The translations under genes and the position numbers were made by a program. This document shows positions 8,276 through 17,065 of a stretch of DNA of 41,555 nucleotides, piece after piece. The stretch is from the NCBI GenBank assembly GCA_001899395.1, contig MOYD01000063.1, positions 84,615 to 126,169 on the forward strand. The letters run 5' to 3'. Under the pieces are notes generated by a model. That model saw nothing but the letters and a program-made list of their open reading frames with translations, ran no database searches and had not been told where the DNA came from. Origin of the DNA: Candidatus Gastranaerophilales bacterium Zag_111 (lineage in GTDB: Bacteria; Cyanobacteriota; Vampirovibrionia; Gastranaerophilales; Gastranaerophilaceae). Within the stretch, counting starts at the first letter, position 1, and each line of letters begins with the position of its first letter.

Positions 8276-9013
8276 TTAATATTTGGCAATAATGATTACT
8301 GGTGAATATGTAAGGCTGGTTTTTGGATATTTTTGTGAAAATTTATCACAAAAATCTTTAACTTTTTTTACAGTCCAGGTGGTTTGCGAAAGAGAATTTA
8401 CGCCGGTGTGTTTCATATGTGCTAATAATTCAAGCGGGGTGTTAAATTCCAAAACTTTGCTAAACTCTGTACTAAATAACATTTCAAACCCTTGGCGGGT
8501 AAGGATTTCTTCAATCTCTTGGGTAGATTTATATTCTAAAGTTAATCCGGTTGTTTCTTTTATTTGGTAAAAATTTTCCGGCGAAAATGTGGAAAATGCC
8601 AAAATACCGCATGGTGCAATGTTTAGTTTTAAAATTTCAATCGCTTTTTCAAGGTTGCTAAACCACTGAAAAACCGCATTTGATATGATTAAGTCCATTT
8701 TTTTACCCGGTTTTATTTTTAATGCGTTGCCGTGTAAAAACCTTGCATCAGGGATAAATTTTTGGACATAAAGTTTTGATTTCTCAACAAGGTCATTGGC
8801 GTAAAAGTTTTTATAATGTAGATTTTCTGCAATTTTTTTTGTTAAAATTCCGGTGCCGGCACCAAGTTCTAAAATATTTTCAAAATTATTATTTATTTTT
8901 GTTAGTTCAGCAATCAGCTTTTGCGCTGTCAAGTCCTGAACAAGCGCGTTTTGGTCGTAAAATTTGAGACTTTTTTCAAACTGTTTTTTTATGTATTTAT
9001 TATCTATCGGCAT
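8276..9013 (-). CDS. bioC: Malonyl-ACP O-methyltransferase BioC
   Basis: 245 residues starting at MPIDNKYIKKQFEKS; the open frame extends 6 codons further up to a TTG, but the ATG overlapping the bioG stop by 10 bases is the more likely start. It is a class I SAM methyltransferase with motif I ILELGAGTGILTKKI, then MDLIISNAVFQWF, which is typical of BioC. The enzyme methylates malonyl-ACP so that it can prime fatty-acid elongation to pimeloyl-ACP. Context decides the specificity: bioF and bioG lie directly upstream in overlapping frames. Confidence 0.9.
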   Translation of the reverse strand: MPIDNKYIKKQFEKSLKFYDQNALVQDLTAQKLIAELTKINNNFENILELGAGTGILTKKIAENLHYKNFYANDLVEKSKLYVQKFIPDARFLHGNALKIKPGKKMDLIISNAVFQWFSNLEKAIEILKLNIAPCGILAFSTFSPENFYQIKETTGLTLEYKSTQEIEEILTRQGFEMLFSTEFSKVLEFNTPLELLAHMKHTGVNSLSQTTWTVKKVKDFCDKFSQKYPKTSLTYSPVIIIAKY

Positions 9014-9672
9014 TTTATTATCTCTTCCCAAGCTGCAAATTTATAAAACGGAAAATGTCCGTATGGCAATGTTTTTACGGGTACATTGTTTTTTATGTGG
9101 CTTGCTGCCTGATTTTTAGGCGGAATAATTTTATCAAAATCGCTAACCAGAGCACAGTCGTAAAATTTTTCATAAGAAATTTCGGTGTTTTTTATGAGTT
9201 CATACAGATGTTGTAGTTCGGATACTCTGTTTTCTATCGACCTTTGAACAGGGTTTTGAGAGTATTTTTCAAAGTCTTCATCTGAGTTGAAAACATTGCG
9301 ATAGAATTTCCCTTCAAGCCCTTTTTGAGCGTGTTTGAGGGTTAGTTCAAACATTTTAACCGGAATTCCAAACTTGTCATCTACAGGCGTGACAGTTCCG
9401 TTCACTGCAATTTTATAATCAAAAGTTTTAAATAAATCTTTTAGTAAATATGCTGTAAAAACGCCCATTGACCAGCTTATAAGAAACTTTTTATTGTATG
9501 AAGAAAAGTTTTTTAACTCATCCGGTATAGTTAAATCATTGTAATCAAATATCATCAAAACATCATATTCAGCACAATCTAAGCTGCAAAACGGTGCAGG
9601 GTCAAAGCTCCAGCCGGCAAAAAAAACTATTAAATTTTTGTTATTTTGCTTGTTTAACCAATGACATTTCAT
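9004..9672 (-). CDS. bioG: Pimeloyl-ACP methyl ester esterase, BioG type (DUF452)
   Basis: 222 residues. An alpha/beta-hydrolase of the BioG kind: NLIVFFAGWSFDPAPF near the N-terminus, nucleophile elbow SWSMG (S68) and a C-terminal PYGHFPF supplying the catalytic His. BioG removes the methyl ester from pimeloyl-ACP methyl ester, ending the BioC-primed elongation. The start ATG at 9672 overlaps bioF by 32 bases and the end overlaps bioC by 10, so the three are translationally coupled. It is one of several unrelated esterases (BioH, BioG, BioK, BioJ) that can fill this step. Confidence 0.9.
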   Translation of the reverse strand: MKCHWLNKQNNKNLIVFFAGWSFDPAPFCSLDCAEYDVLMIFDYNDLTIPDELKNFSSYNKKFLISWSMGVFTAYLLKDLFKTFDYKIAVNGTVTPVDDKFGIPVKMFELTLKHAQKGLEGKFYRNVFNSDEDFEKYSQNPVQRSIENRVSELQHLYELIKNTEISYEKFYDCALVSDFDKIIPPKNQAASHIKNNVPVKTLPYGHFPFYKFAAWEEIIKCR

Positions 9673-10783
9673 TGATTTTCTCCTTTAGAATTTGTAGTTC
9701 ATTTTCTTCTGTTTCGCATGTTAAAGAAAGTCTTATCCTTGAAGTCCCTACAGGCACTGTTGGCGGACGTATCGGAAGTGTAAAGTATCCGTTATGAAAA
9801 AGAATTTCACATAAATCAACTGTCGCTTTATTATCTCCGATAATTACAGGAATAATGTGACTTTGGCTGCCCATTTTTCTTGCTATATCAAGCATTCTTG
9901 TCCTTTTTTGTTGAGTTTGCGGAATTTTATTTTCGATAATCCATTTTGTAAATGCAATATTTATGGGCGGAAGTGCAGTAGAAAAAATAAACGGGCGGGA
10001 TTTATTTATTAAAAAGTCTATCAAAACTTTTGAACCTGTAACAAAAGCACCCATCGAGCCGACAGCCTTGCCAAAAGTTCCGACAAGTAAATCAATATCG
10101 TTTATTATTCCTAAGTCTTCGCAAACCCCCAATCCTTTTTCACCAAAAACTCCGAAAGCGTGTGCTTCATCTACAACAAGGCTGCAATCATATTTTTTCT
10201 TTAATTCAACAAGTGTTTTTAGGTCAGAAATGTCGCCATCCATTGAAAATACGCTTTCTGTTACAATAAACGCGTTGTTAAAATTTTTGCGTTCCCGTAT
10301 TAAAAGATTTTCGAGCGCGGTCATATCATTATGAGGAAATCTGAAAAATTTACCTTCAGATAAACGCATTCCGTCGATTATGCTTGCGTGGTTTAGTTTA
10401 TCCGAAAATATTACATCTCCTTTTTGATTTAAAGCGCTTGATATTCCTACATTCGCGTGGTAACCGCTATTAAATAACAGTGTTGCGTCTTTGTTGTAAA
10501 GGGTTGCCAAAAGTTCTTCTAATTCTTTATAAACCGGCAATGTTCCGGTTAAGAGCCTTGCTGAGGCGCTGCCAAACGGGTATTTGTTGCCTGCATAATC
10601 TAAAAATTCAGCGGTGATTTCTTTATTATCAGCAAAATTCAGATAATTATTAGACGATAAATTTAGTAGTTTTTTACCCTTAAAGTAAATGTATTTTTCA
10701 TCTTTGCTATCAAAATCCTTTAAGTCTCTGAAATGCGAATGTTGTTTTAATTCGTCTAAAATTTTTTCGTAGTTATCGTACAT
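9641..10783 (-). CDS. bioF: 8-amino-7-oxononanoate synthase
   Basis: 380 residues, normal length for this pyridoxal-phosphate enzyme of the alpha-oxoamine synthase family. It condenses pimeloyl-ACP (or -CoA) with alanine, the first step of biotin ring assembly. Motifs are LSSNNYLNFADN (42-53), GSASARLLTGT (71-81), SLVVDEAHAFGVFG with D205 and H208, and the PLP-binding Lys in TFGKAVGSMGAF (K239). It is the first gene of the bioF-bioG-bioC set and is divergent from rsmE. bioA, bioD and bioB are not in the window. The same fold includes 2-amino-3-ketobutyrate ligase, but the neighbours settle it as BioF. Confidence 0.95.
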   Translation of the reverse strand: MYDNYEKILDELKQHSHFRDLKDFDSKDEKYIYFKGKKLLNLSSNNYLNFADNKEITAEFLDYAGNKYPFGSASARLLTGTLPVYKELEELLATLYNKDATLLFNSGYHANVGISSALNQKGDVIFSDKLNHASIIDGMRLSEGKFFRFPHNDMTALENLLIRERKNFNNAFIVTESVFSMDGDISDLKTLVELKKKYDCSLVVDEAHAFGVFGEKGLGVCEDLGIINDIDLLVGTFGKAVGSMGAFVTGSKVLIDFLINKSRPFIFSTALPPINIAFTKWIIENKIPQTQQKRTRMLDIARKMGSQSHIIPVIIGDNKATVDLCEILFHNGYFTLPIRPPTVPVGTSRIRLSLTCETEENELQILKEKINEMSLVKQAK

Positions 10784-10862
10784 AAGTCTAATTTAAGACA
10801 AAATAGTTTTCTTTTCAATAAGGTTATTGTTGTGATATAATAAAACACAAAAAGGGATATTT
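10784..10862. promoter_or_regulatory. Divergent promoters for bioF and rsmE
   Basis: Toward rsmE there is an extended -10, TGA-TATAAT, at 10833-10841, with TTTCAA at 10813-10818 as a poor -35 (17-base spacer). Toward bioF the same hexamer read on the minus strand is TTGAAA, followed after 17 bases by TAAATT, also a plausible promoter. The two promoters would share their -35 segment. I see no BirA-type biotin operator palindrome here. Confidence 0.5.
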
Positions 10863-11606
10863 ATGCCGCATTTTTTTATAAACTCATCAAAGATTAATAA
10901 TAATGTAGTAGAGATTTCTGATAAAGAAAATTATAATCATATAGCGCGCTCGCTTCGCTCGCGCGCCGGCGAAAAACTTTTGCTGATTGATGAAAATAAA
11001 ATCCAGTATGAGACTGTAATAAGTGAAATAACAGGTACAACAATCACAGCTGAGGTAAAAAAATCATATGAGAGCAGACGGTTTTTAGATTTTGAACTGT
11101 ATCTTGCTCAGAGCCCGTTGAGGTCTGACGCTCAAAACTTTGTTATTGAAAAAGCAACAGAACTTGGTGTTTATGGCATTTATCCGGTTTTAACCGATAA
11201 TTGTGCGGTTGCAAAACAAATAATAGAAAAGAAAATCCCAAGGTGGCAAAAGATTATGCACGAATCTACAAAGCAGTGTGAGCGGGCATCTGAACCGGTT
11301 TGTTATGATTTAACAACCATAGAAAAACTTTTGAAGGATTTTAAATTTGATAAAGTCATTGTTTTTTGTGAACGTATAGCAAGCAAGACTATTAGGGACG
11401 CATTTAAAGCTAAACCGGTGACAAAAGGCGATAAAGTGCTTGTTATAATCGGAGCGGAAGGCGGGTTTTCTCAGCGGGAATTTGAATATTTTGAGGCAGC
11501 CGGAGTTGAAATGTTGACGCTTGGTGATTTAATTTTGAGGGCTGAAACGGCAGTGACTGTCGGTTTAGGAAATATAATCTATGAATACGCAAATTTTAAA
11601 AGATAA
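10863..11606 (+). CDS. rsmE: 16S rRNA (uracil-1498-N3)-methyltransferase
   Basis: 247 residues. An N-terminal PUA-like domain (HFFINSSKI ... NHIARSLRSRAGEKLLLID) is followed by a SPOUT knot domain with ATELGVYGIYPVLTDN, HESTKQCERA and the SAM-binding knot VIIGAEGGFSQREFEYF ... LGDLILRAETA. It methylates U1498 of 16S rRNA. The start has AAAGGGA upstream, and the gene overlaps cca by 26 bases. A GC-only mirror repeat lies in codons 28-35 but keeps the frame and family spacing. Confidence 0.96.
   Translation: MPHFFINSSKINNNVVEISDKENYNHIARSLRSRAGEKLLLIDENKIQYETVISEITGTTITAEVKKSYESRRFLDFELYLAQSPLRSDAQNFVIEKATELGVYGIYPVLTDNCAVAKQIIEKKIPRWQKIMHESTKQCERASEPVCYDLTTIEKLLKDFKFDKVIVFCERIASKTIRDAFKAKPVTKGDKVLVIIGAEGGFSQREFEYFEAAGVEMLTLGDLILRAETAVTVGLGNIIYEYANFKR
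10944..10965 (+). repeat. 22-base perfect mirror repeat, GC-rich, inside rsmE
   Basis: The half GCGCGCTCGCT is followed directly by its mirror image (same bases read backwards, not the reverse complement). 18 of 22 bases are G or C in an AT-rich gene. The outer GCGCGC blocks could also pair as a 6-bp hairpin (10944-10949 with 10961-10966). It encodes part of ARSLRSRAG in the PUA-like domain. Confidence 0.8.
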
Positions 11607-12993
11607 AATAAAAAATGACGAGGTTTTGAATAATCTGGCAAGTTTTTTCCCTGATAATAACATTTATCTTGTGGGCGGTTCTGTACGGGATTATCTTTTA
11701 GGAAAAAAGACTTGCGATAGGGATTTGATTGTAGACGGCGTTGCAGCAAAAGAATTTAGTCTGGCGGTTGCGGAATTTTTCGGCGGTAAATTTATCCCGC
11801 TTGATGAAGTAAATAATATTTACAGAGTTGTTTTGCCTGATAAGAACAATTATTTAGATATTACCAATCCTGTTGGCGGAAGTTTGGAAAACGATATAAA
11901 CAGACGCGATTTAACGGTTAATGCAATTGCAGTAAATATTCGCACTTGCGAGGTTTTTGACCCTACAGGCGGAATTACGGATATTGAAAATCGCATAATC
12001 AGAGGGATTAAAGAAGTTAATTTTACGGACGACCCGCTGCGGCTTCTTCGCGTATTTAGATTTTACTCGATTTTGGGGTTTGATATATGTGATGAACTTA
12101 TGTCAATTGCAAGAAAACATGCTGAATTGATTTCAAAACCCGCAAAAGAACGTGTTGTTTATGAGTTGATGAAACTGTTTAGCGGAGAGTATGCGGCGGA
12201 TGCGCTTTTAAAAATGGATGAATGCGGAATTCTTGAGTTGATTTTCCCGTTTGTTAAAGAGTTGAAACAAGTTCCGCCAAACCTTCATCATCATCTGTAT
12301 TTGTTTAATCATTGTGTTGAAACAGTCCGCCAGGTTGGTATTTTGTATGAAAAATCAGTACCTGATGTTAAGTCGCATATGGATAAGGTTGATTTTGGCG
12401 GGTTTTCAAGGATTGCACATTTGAAACTCGCGGCTTTTATGCACGATATCGGGAAGTTTTCAACATGGACAATTGAACCGAATACCGGACGACATAGGTT
12501 TATCAAGCATGATGATGTTGGGGCAAAACTTGCTGTACAATTTCTTAAATCCATGAAATTTTCTAACAAACAGATTAATTATATTTCTTATATTATAAAA
12601 AAACATATGTACCCAACAATGGTTGTTAGCGCGCCTTTGCTCAATGATAAAGTTATGCTGCGCTACGTTAGAAAATCAGAAAATAATGCGATAGATACAA
12701 TACTTATCGCTCAGGCGGACAGGCTTTGCGCCAGAGGTTCTGAGGTAACAGACGATATGGTGAAGGAAAATATTACTTTGCTAAATAAGCTTCTTGACTT
12801 TTATCTTAACGCCCAAAAAACACTCCAGCCGCTGCCAAAACTTCTTGACGGCAACGAGGTTATGGAAATTCTTAATATCAAGCCTTCCCCTCAGCTTGGA
12901 AATATTCTTGAAAAGCTCCATGAAGCGCAAGTTTCAGGGGAGGTTACAACAAAAGAACAGGCGATTGAGTTTATAAAATTTATTTTGTGTTAA
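11581..12993 (+). CDS. cca: CCA tRNA nucleotidyltransferase with HD domain
   Basis: 470 residues. It adds or repairs the 3' CCA of tRNAs. Nucleotidyltransferase motif VGGSVRDYLLG (31-41) with the catalytic DxD as CDRDL (D46, D48), the RRDLTVNAIAV block at about 106-116, the arm signature DDPLRLLRVFRF, and a C-terminal HD phosphohydrolase-like domain (FMHDIGK at about residue 280, then KHDDVGAKLA). The two tRNA-Ser genes in this window lack an encoded CCA, so this enzyme would be needed. Poly(A) polymerases share the head domain, but the DxD and HD arrangement fits the CCA-adding class better. It overlaps rsmE by 26 bases. Confidence 0.92.
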   Translation: MNTQILKDKIKNDEVLNNLASFFPDNNIYLVGGSVRDYLLGKKTCDRDLIVDGVAAKEFSLAVAEFFGGKFIPLDEVNNIYRVVLPDKNNYLDITNPVGGSLENDINRRDLTVNAIAVNIRTCEVFDPTGGITDIENRIIRGIKEVNFTDDPLRLLRVFRFYSILGFDICDELMSIARKHAELISKPAKERVVYELMKLFSGEYAADALLKMDECGILELIFPFVKELKQVPPNLHHHLYLFNHCVETVRQVGILYEKSVPDVKSHMDKVDFGGFSRIAHLKLAAFMHDIGKFSTWTIEPNTGRHRFIKHDDVGAKLAVQFLKSMKFSNKQINYISYIIKKHMYPTMVVSAPLLNDKVMLRYVRKSENNAIDTILIAQADRLCARGSEVTDDMVKENITLLNKLLDFYLNAQKTLQPLPKLLDGNEVMEILNIKPSPQLGNILEKLHEAQVSGEVTTKEQAIEFIKFILC

Positions 12994-13023
12994 AATTTTT
13001 GTTATAAAGATAAGGGGTATTAT

Positions 13024-16000
13024 ATGGATTATGCAAAATTGAAAAAATACGGGATACCTGTTGTGTCAGTGATTGCAGGGCTTTATGTTTTGTTTTTGGC
13101 TTCACCTTTAGTTGTGTCGCCGATATTGAATTCTTATAGTCCGAAAATCGTTGACATGATTAAAACCACGGCTGGTTTTGAGACTGAAATTGATAATCTG
13201 TCGTTTGTGACAGCGCCAAACTTATCAGCAGGTGTTAAGGTTAAAAACCTGGTGCTAAGTTTGCCGGGTGCGGAAAAACCGTTTTTATCAGCGCAAGATG
13301 CAGGGGTAAGACTTGCACTTTTGCCTATTCTTGTAAGAAAAATTCAGCTTGATTCGATTTTTGCAAAGTCTGTAAACTCAGAACTTGTAGTGAAAAATAA
13401 CGGCGATTTTCTAATCCTTGACGCTATCCCTAAAACTCAGGATACCGGTGCGCAAGCTTTTGAACTGCCGCTTGGTTTAACGCTTTCTAATCATCTGCCA
13501 AACATAAATGCAAATACTTATAAAATATCACTTGTAGATGATACGACCGGCGCGCCGTATTATATTGAAGGTGAAAATTTAAAAGTAAAAGATTTCATTC
13601 TTGATAAGAAGGTTAAATTTTCTACCAAAGGTAAGGCTGTATTTAATGATGAAGTTGTGTCAAATTACGATTTAAAGATTTATAACAAGATAATGCCTGA
13701 TTTAAACTTGCATGATTTAGTGTTTCCGCAAGATATTGTTGTAGAAGATGAAACAGAAACCGTAAAATGTCCGGTTGGCGAGAAGTTTAATATTATTGAC
13801 ATCTTAAAATCTGTTTATGACAATCAATTAGGTGCAGATGTTCTGGCTGATATAACAACATCCGGTACAATAAAAGAACCTCATTTCAAAGGTCATCTGA
13901 AAATAGATGCCTTGACAGTCGGGGTAGACGGGAAAAAACTTCCGGAAAGCTACGCGGATATCTTGTTTAAAGGAAATAAAACAGAGATTGATTCTGTGTT
14001 TTTCTCATCATTTGATACACAGGAAAAGACCCAAATTATCGGAAGTGTAACATCAGGCAAAAAGCCGTCAATTGATATGACACTCCGTTCTAATGCAAAA
14101 TTTAACAACATAATAGCGCTTGTTGACAGTATTTTAACGTCTTTTGGGATAAATGATTTCAATACAGTCTCTACAACCGGCGGAATTGATGCTGATTTTA
14201 ATATAAATTCAGACTTGAAAAAAGTTACCTCAAACGGTTACTTGAAGATTGCCTCATCCAGTTTGACTTACGGGTTGTATAAGATTTTCATAGATAAAAT
14301 TAATGCGGATATTGATTTAACTAATAATAATATCAATATTAAAAACGCCGGATTTTCAATTCTTGGCAATCCGTTAAAACTTGCCGGCTCGATTTCTCAC
14401 GATGCTCAGACTGATTTAAAATTGACAGCTTCCAATCTTCCGCTAAAAGGACTTCTTGGCGCGTTTGGGCAGGCTGCACTATTAAAAGATAATGAGATTT
14501 CAAGCGGCGGAATATCTTTAGATGTATTACTAAAAGGTAAGTTGAACAAGCTGCAGCCTCAGATTTCATCAACGGTTAAAGATATTAATGTATTAAATTC
14601 ACCGTCATCAACACGGATTACGCTAAATGACGCGCTTATAAAAATTCTGTATGACGGTAAAAAAGCATCAGGCGATGTTGATGTGAATTCGCTTTTGATT
14701 GATAACCCATCGGCTGTCGTTTCCGTTCCAAAAACAAAGATTTTGATAGACGAGAAAGATATTAATATTAAAAATTCATACCTGCTTGTAAATAATTCCA
14801 GAATTGATATCACAGGTACGATTAAGGATTATATTGATGAAAAAATGAATATTGACATAAAAGCTTCCGGAAAACTTAAAAGTGCGGGGCTTGCTGCAAT
14901 GTTGCCTGCCGAATTCAGAAATCTGATTTCTTATAAGGGTGAATTGCCGCTGAATGTCAATATCTCAGGAAGTTCAAAGGTTCAAAATATCAAGGCTGAA
15001 ATTACGGCGGATACGCAAAATTACCTTGCTCTGGTTGACCTTGATGCCCTGAAAAATCAGAAAACAAAAATTCATACAAATATTGAAATCATAGGGGATT
15101 CGCTTAATTTTTCAAATACGGGAATTTCAAATGACAAAGCACTTGTTGCAAAATTGTCCGGCGGGATTACAAAACTGTATTCATCTCCAAAATTAAATCT
15201 TAATATTGCTGTGCCAAACGAGGTTTCGTTCCCTATTTGGGGTGTAACAAATTCAAATATTACCGCAAACGGCTCAGTTACCGTGACAGGCTCTTTGAAT
15301 GACCCTAAAATGCGCGGGACAGTCAATCTTGTTGATATTTCAATGAAAGATATGGATTTTGCGCTTACTGATTTAGTTGCTGATTTATCCGGCAGTATTT
15401 TAAATGGTTCAGCTACAGCCAGACAGTTTAAGTGCGGACAAATTATTGCTACCGATTTATCCGGCATGTTTTCACTTAAAGACTACTCAAAATTCTATCT
15501 TACTGATTTAGCCGGTGACGCCTTTGATGGAAAAATTAAAGGACGCTTGTCTTACAATATAAACGATTCAAAAATAGGACTTGAAATGTCAGGTTCCGGA
15601 CTTAATTCCACAAAAGCAGTCTACGGCGCAACAGGTATTAAAAACGCGTTGACAGGTACTTTAGGATTTAATGCAAAACTTGCAATGCAGGGACTTACAG
15701 ATAAAGAAATTATCAACTCAATGAAAGGTAATGTTGATTTTAATATCACAGACGGTAAATTTTTAAGTATCGGTAAGTTTGAAAACCTTGTTGCAGCACA
15801 GAATGTTTCGTCTAATTCAATATTGAAATCCGCAATATCTGCGCTGTCAACACTTTCAACCATTCAGGAAGCCGATAAATTTAAAAGTATAACAGGAGAT
15901 TTATCTCTGGCAAACGGCAGTGCAAATTTGTCAAAAATTCTGGTTGCAGGACCATTGATGTCATATTATGTGAACGGAGTATATAATATTCTTCCAAACA

Positions 16001-16602
16001 CGGCAAACTTGATTATTTTGGGTCGATTAGATGCAAAAGTTGTATCTTGTCTTGGTGTTTTGGGTGATTTGTCTGCTGAAAAATTGTTGTCATATATTCC
16101 AAAATTAGGGACAATGACCTCAAACATCCTCAATCAGTTGACTTCTGACCCGGCGAGTGAAAATACGGAACTAATTCCTGCACTGTCAAGCGGAAGCACG
16201 TCATATAAGGATTTTAAGGTCGTGTTTAACGGCTCTGTTGAGAGTTCTTCGTCTGTAAAATCATTCAAGTGGTTATCAAAATGCGATACCTCAAAAATGA
16301 ATGTAAAAGAGGAACTTGAAAACGCGACAGAAGCCGTGAAAACAAATATAACAGAAAGGGTTGAAGCTGCAAAGACAAATGCACAGAATGTAAAAACTAA
16401 TGTGAATACCCTTATTGAAACTCAGAAAACTAAAGCTCAGGAGGCTAAACAGGAATTTGAGCAGACAAAAGCTGATATTCAAAAGGCGAAAGAAAATTCA
16501 AAGCAAAGTGCTGAAAATTTGAAAAATTTATTCCAGAATGCTTTGAAAAATTCTCAAAAACCGCTTACGCCGGCAACAACAACGGAGACACCGGCTGAAT
16601 AA
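13024..16602 (+). CDS. AsmA-like giant envelope protein with C-terminal coiled-coil tail
   Basis: 1192 residues. One N-terminal membrane helix (about 10-33) is followed at once by the AsmA-type start (PIVDMIKTTAGFETEIDNLSF-like region, 40-60). About 1000 residues of beta-strand-rich sequence follow, with repeated GNPLKLAGSISHD, DITGTIKDYI and TVTGSLNDPKMRGTVNL units typical of AsmA/TamB-like proteins, which form lipid-carrying grooves between inner and outer membrane. From about 1090 the protein changes to a Lys/Glu/Ala-rich predicted coiled coil (NATEAVKTNITERVEAAK...), ending in a Thr/Pro-rich tail. Ribosome site AAGGGG. The AsmA-like fold is well supported; the substrate is unknown. It stands 30 bases after cca, so it may be cotranscribed. 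Confidence 0.82.
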   Translation: MDYAKLKKYGIPVVSVIAGLYVLFLASPLVVSPILNSYSPKIVDMIKTTAGFETEIDNLSFVTAPNLSAGVKVKNLVLSLPGAEKPFLSAQDAGVRLALLPILVRKIQLDSIFAKSVNSELVVKNNGDFLILDAIPKTQDTGAQAFELPLGLTLSNHLPNINANTYKISLVDDTTGAPYYIEGENLKVKDFILDKKVKFSTKGKAVFNDEVVSNYDLKIYNKIMPDLNLHDLVFPQDIVVEDETETVKCPVGEKFNIIDILKSVYDNQLGADVLADITTSGTIKEPHFKGHLKIDALTVGVDGKKLPESYADILFKGNKTEIDSVFFSSFDTQEKTQIIGSVTSGKKPSIDMTLRSNAKFNNIIALVDSILTSFGINDFNTVSTTGGIDADFNINSDLKKVTSNGYLKIASSSLTYGLYKIFIDKINADIDLTNNNINIKNAGFSILGNPLKLAGSISHDAQTDLKLTASNLPLKGLLGAFGQAALLKDNEISSGGISLDVLLKGKLNKLQPQISSTVKDINVLNSPSSTRITLNDALIKILYDGKKASGDVDVNSLLIDNPSAVVSVPKTKILIDEKDINIKNSYLLVNNSRIDITGTIKDYIDEKMNIDIKASGKLKSAGLAAMLPAEFRNLISYKGELPLNVNISGSSKVQNIKAEITADTQNYLALVDLDALKNQKTKIHTNIEIIGDSLNFSNTGISNDKALVAKLSGGITKLYSSPKLNLNIAVPNEVSFPIWGVTNSNITANGSVTVTGSLNDPKMRGTVNLVDISMKDMDFALTDLVADLSGSILNGSATARQFKCGQIIATDLSGMFSLKDYSKFYLTDLAGDAFDGKIKGRLSYNINDSKIGLEMSGSGLNSTKAVYGATGIKNALTGTLGFNAKLAMQGLTDKEIINSMKGNVDFNITDGKFLSIGKFENLVAAQNVSSNSILKSAISALSTLSTIQEADKFKSITGDLSLANGSANLSKILVAGPLMSYYVNGVYNILPNTANLIILGRLDAKVVSCLGVLGDLSAEKLLSYIPKLGTMTSNILNQLTSDPASENTELIPALSSGSTSYKDFKVVFNGSVESSSSVKSFKWLSKCDTSKMNVKEELENATEAVKTNITERVEAAKTNAQNVKTNVNTLIETQKTKAQEAKQEFEQTKADIQKAKENSKQSAENLKNLFQNALKNSQKPLTPATTTETPAE

Positions 16603-16627
16603 CTCGTATATTTTTTGTTTCAGCCTA

Positions 16628-16678
16628 TTGCAATATTTAAAAAATAGTGTACAATATAATGATGTAACAATGGTTACA
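16628..16678 (+). promoter_or_regulatory. Promoter with palindromic operator-like site upstream of the zinc-ribbon gene
   Basis: TTGCAA (16628-16633) and TACAAT (16650-16655) have 16 bases between them, and a second -10-like TATAAT lies at 16655-16660. Overlapping the expected start is a perfect inverted repeat TGTAAC-AATG-GTTACA (16663-16678). This fits the GTA-N8-TAC pattern of CRP/NtcA-type regulators and, from its place near +1, would suit a repressor. Binding is not demonstrable from sequence. Confidence 0.45.
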
Positions 16679-16710
16679 CAAGCAAAAGTACAACAACCAG
16701 GAGAACAACA

Positions 16711-16983
16711 ATGTACGAAGATGAAAAGTTAGTGTGTGAAGACTGCGGCAAGGAATTTGTTTTTACTGCAGGAGAGCAGGAATTCTATGCGGAAAAAGGC
16801 TTGGTTAATAAGCCAAAAAGATGTCCTGAATGCAGAACAGCACGCCGAAGAAACAACAGAAAAGGCAGAAGAATGTACGATGCAGTATGTTCTAAATGCG
16901 GCGCACAAACTCAGGTTCCGTTTAAACCGGTTCCCGGGAGAGAAGTATTCTGTAAAGAATGTTTCCAAAAGCCTGAAGAATAA
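16711..16983 (+). CDS. Small zinc-ribbon protein with three CxxC knuckles and one further paired CxxC
   Basis: 90 residues, basic in the middle. Four CxxC pairs are visible: CEDC, CPEC, CSKC and CKEC, enough for two zinc sites. The first half (LVCEDCGKEFVFTAGEQEFYAEKGL...PKRCPECR) matches the widespread probable zinc-ribbon domain. The central RRRNNRKGRR stretch is strongly basic and the second half repeats a CxxC-x-CxxC ribbon. Nucleic-acid binding is plausible but unproven. Ribosome site CAGGAG, own promoter and a strong terminator, so it is a single-gene unit. Confidence 0.85.
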   Translation: MYEDEKLVCEDCGKEFVFTAGEQEFYAEKGLVNKPKRCPECRTARRRNNRKGRRMYDAVCSKCGAQTQVPFKPVPGREVFCKECFQKPEE

Positions 16984-17022
16984 TTAATTTGATTTAATAC
17001 ACTATAAAAATATAAGTTTAGC

Positions 17023-17061
17023 ACAGGGAAAAACCGATAAAAAGGTATTTCCCTGTTTTTT
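17023..17061 (+). terminator. Intrinsic terminator after the zinc-ribbon gene
   Basis: Stem ACAGGGAAA (17023-17031) pairs with TTTCCCTGT (17048-17056) around a 16-base loop, and six Ts follow (17056-17061). It lies 40 bases after the stop codon. Confidence 0.85.
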
Positions 17062-17065
17062 GCTA

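Noticed and set aside
10784-10862. BirA operator upstream of bioF
   Set aside because: No long palindrome with the expected half-sites is visible; only promoter-like hexamers.
14559-14813. Minus-strand open frames inside the AsmA-like gene (also 15072-15467 and 15621-15863)
   Set aside because: No ribosome sites or recognisable protein features; they are antisense by-products of codon bias in a long gene.
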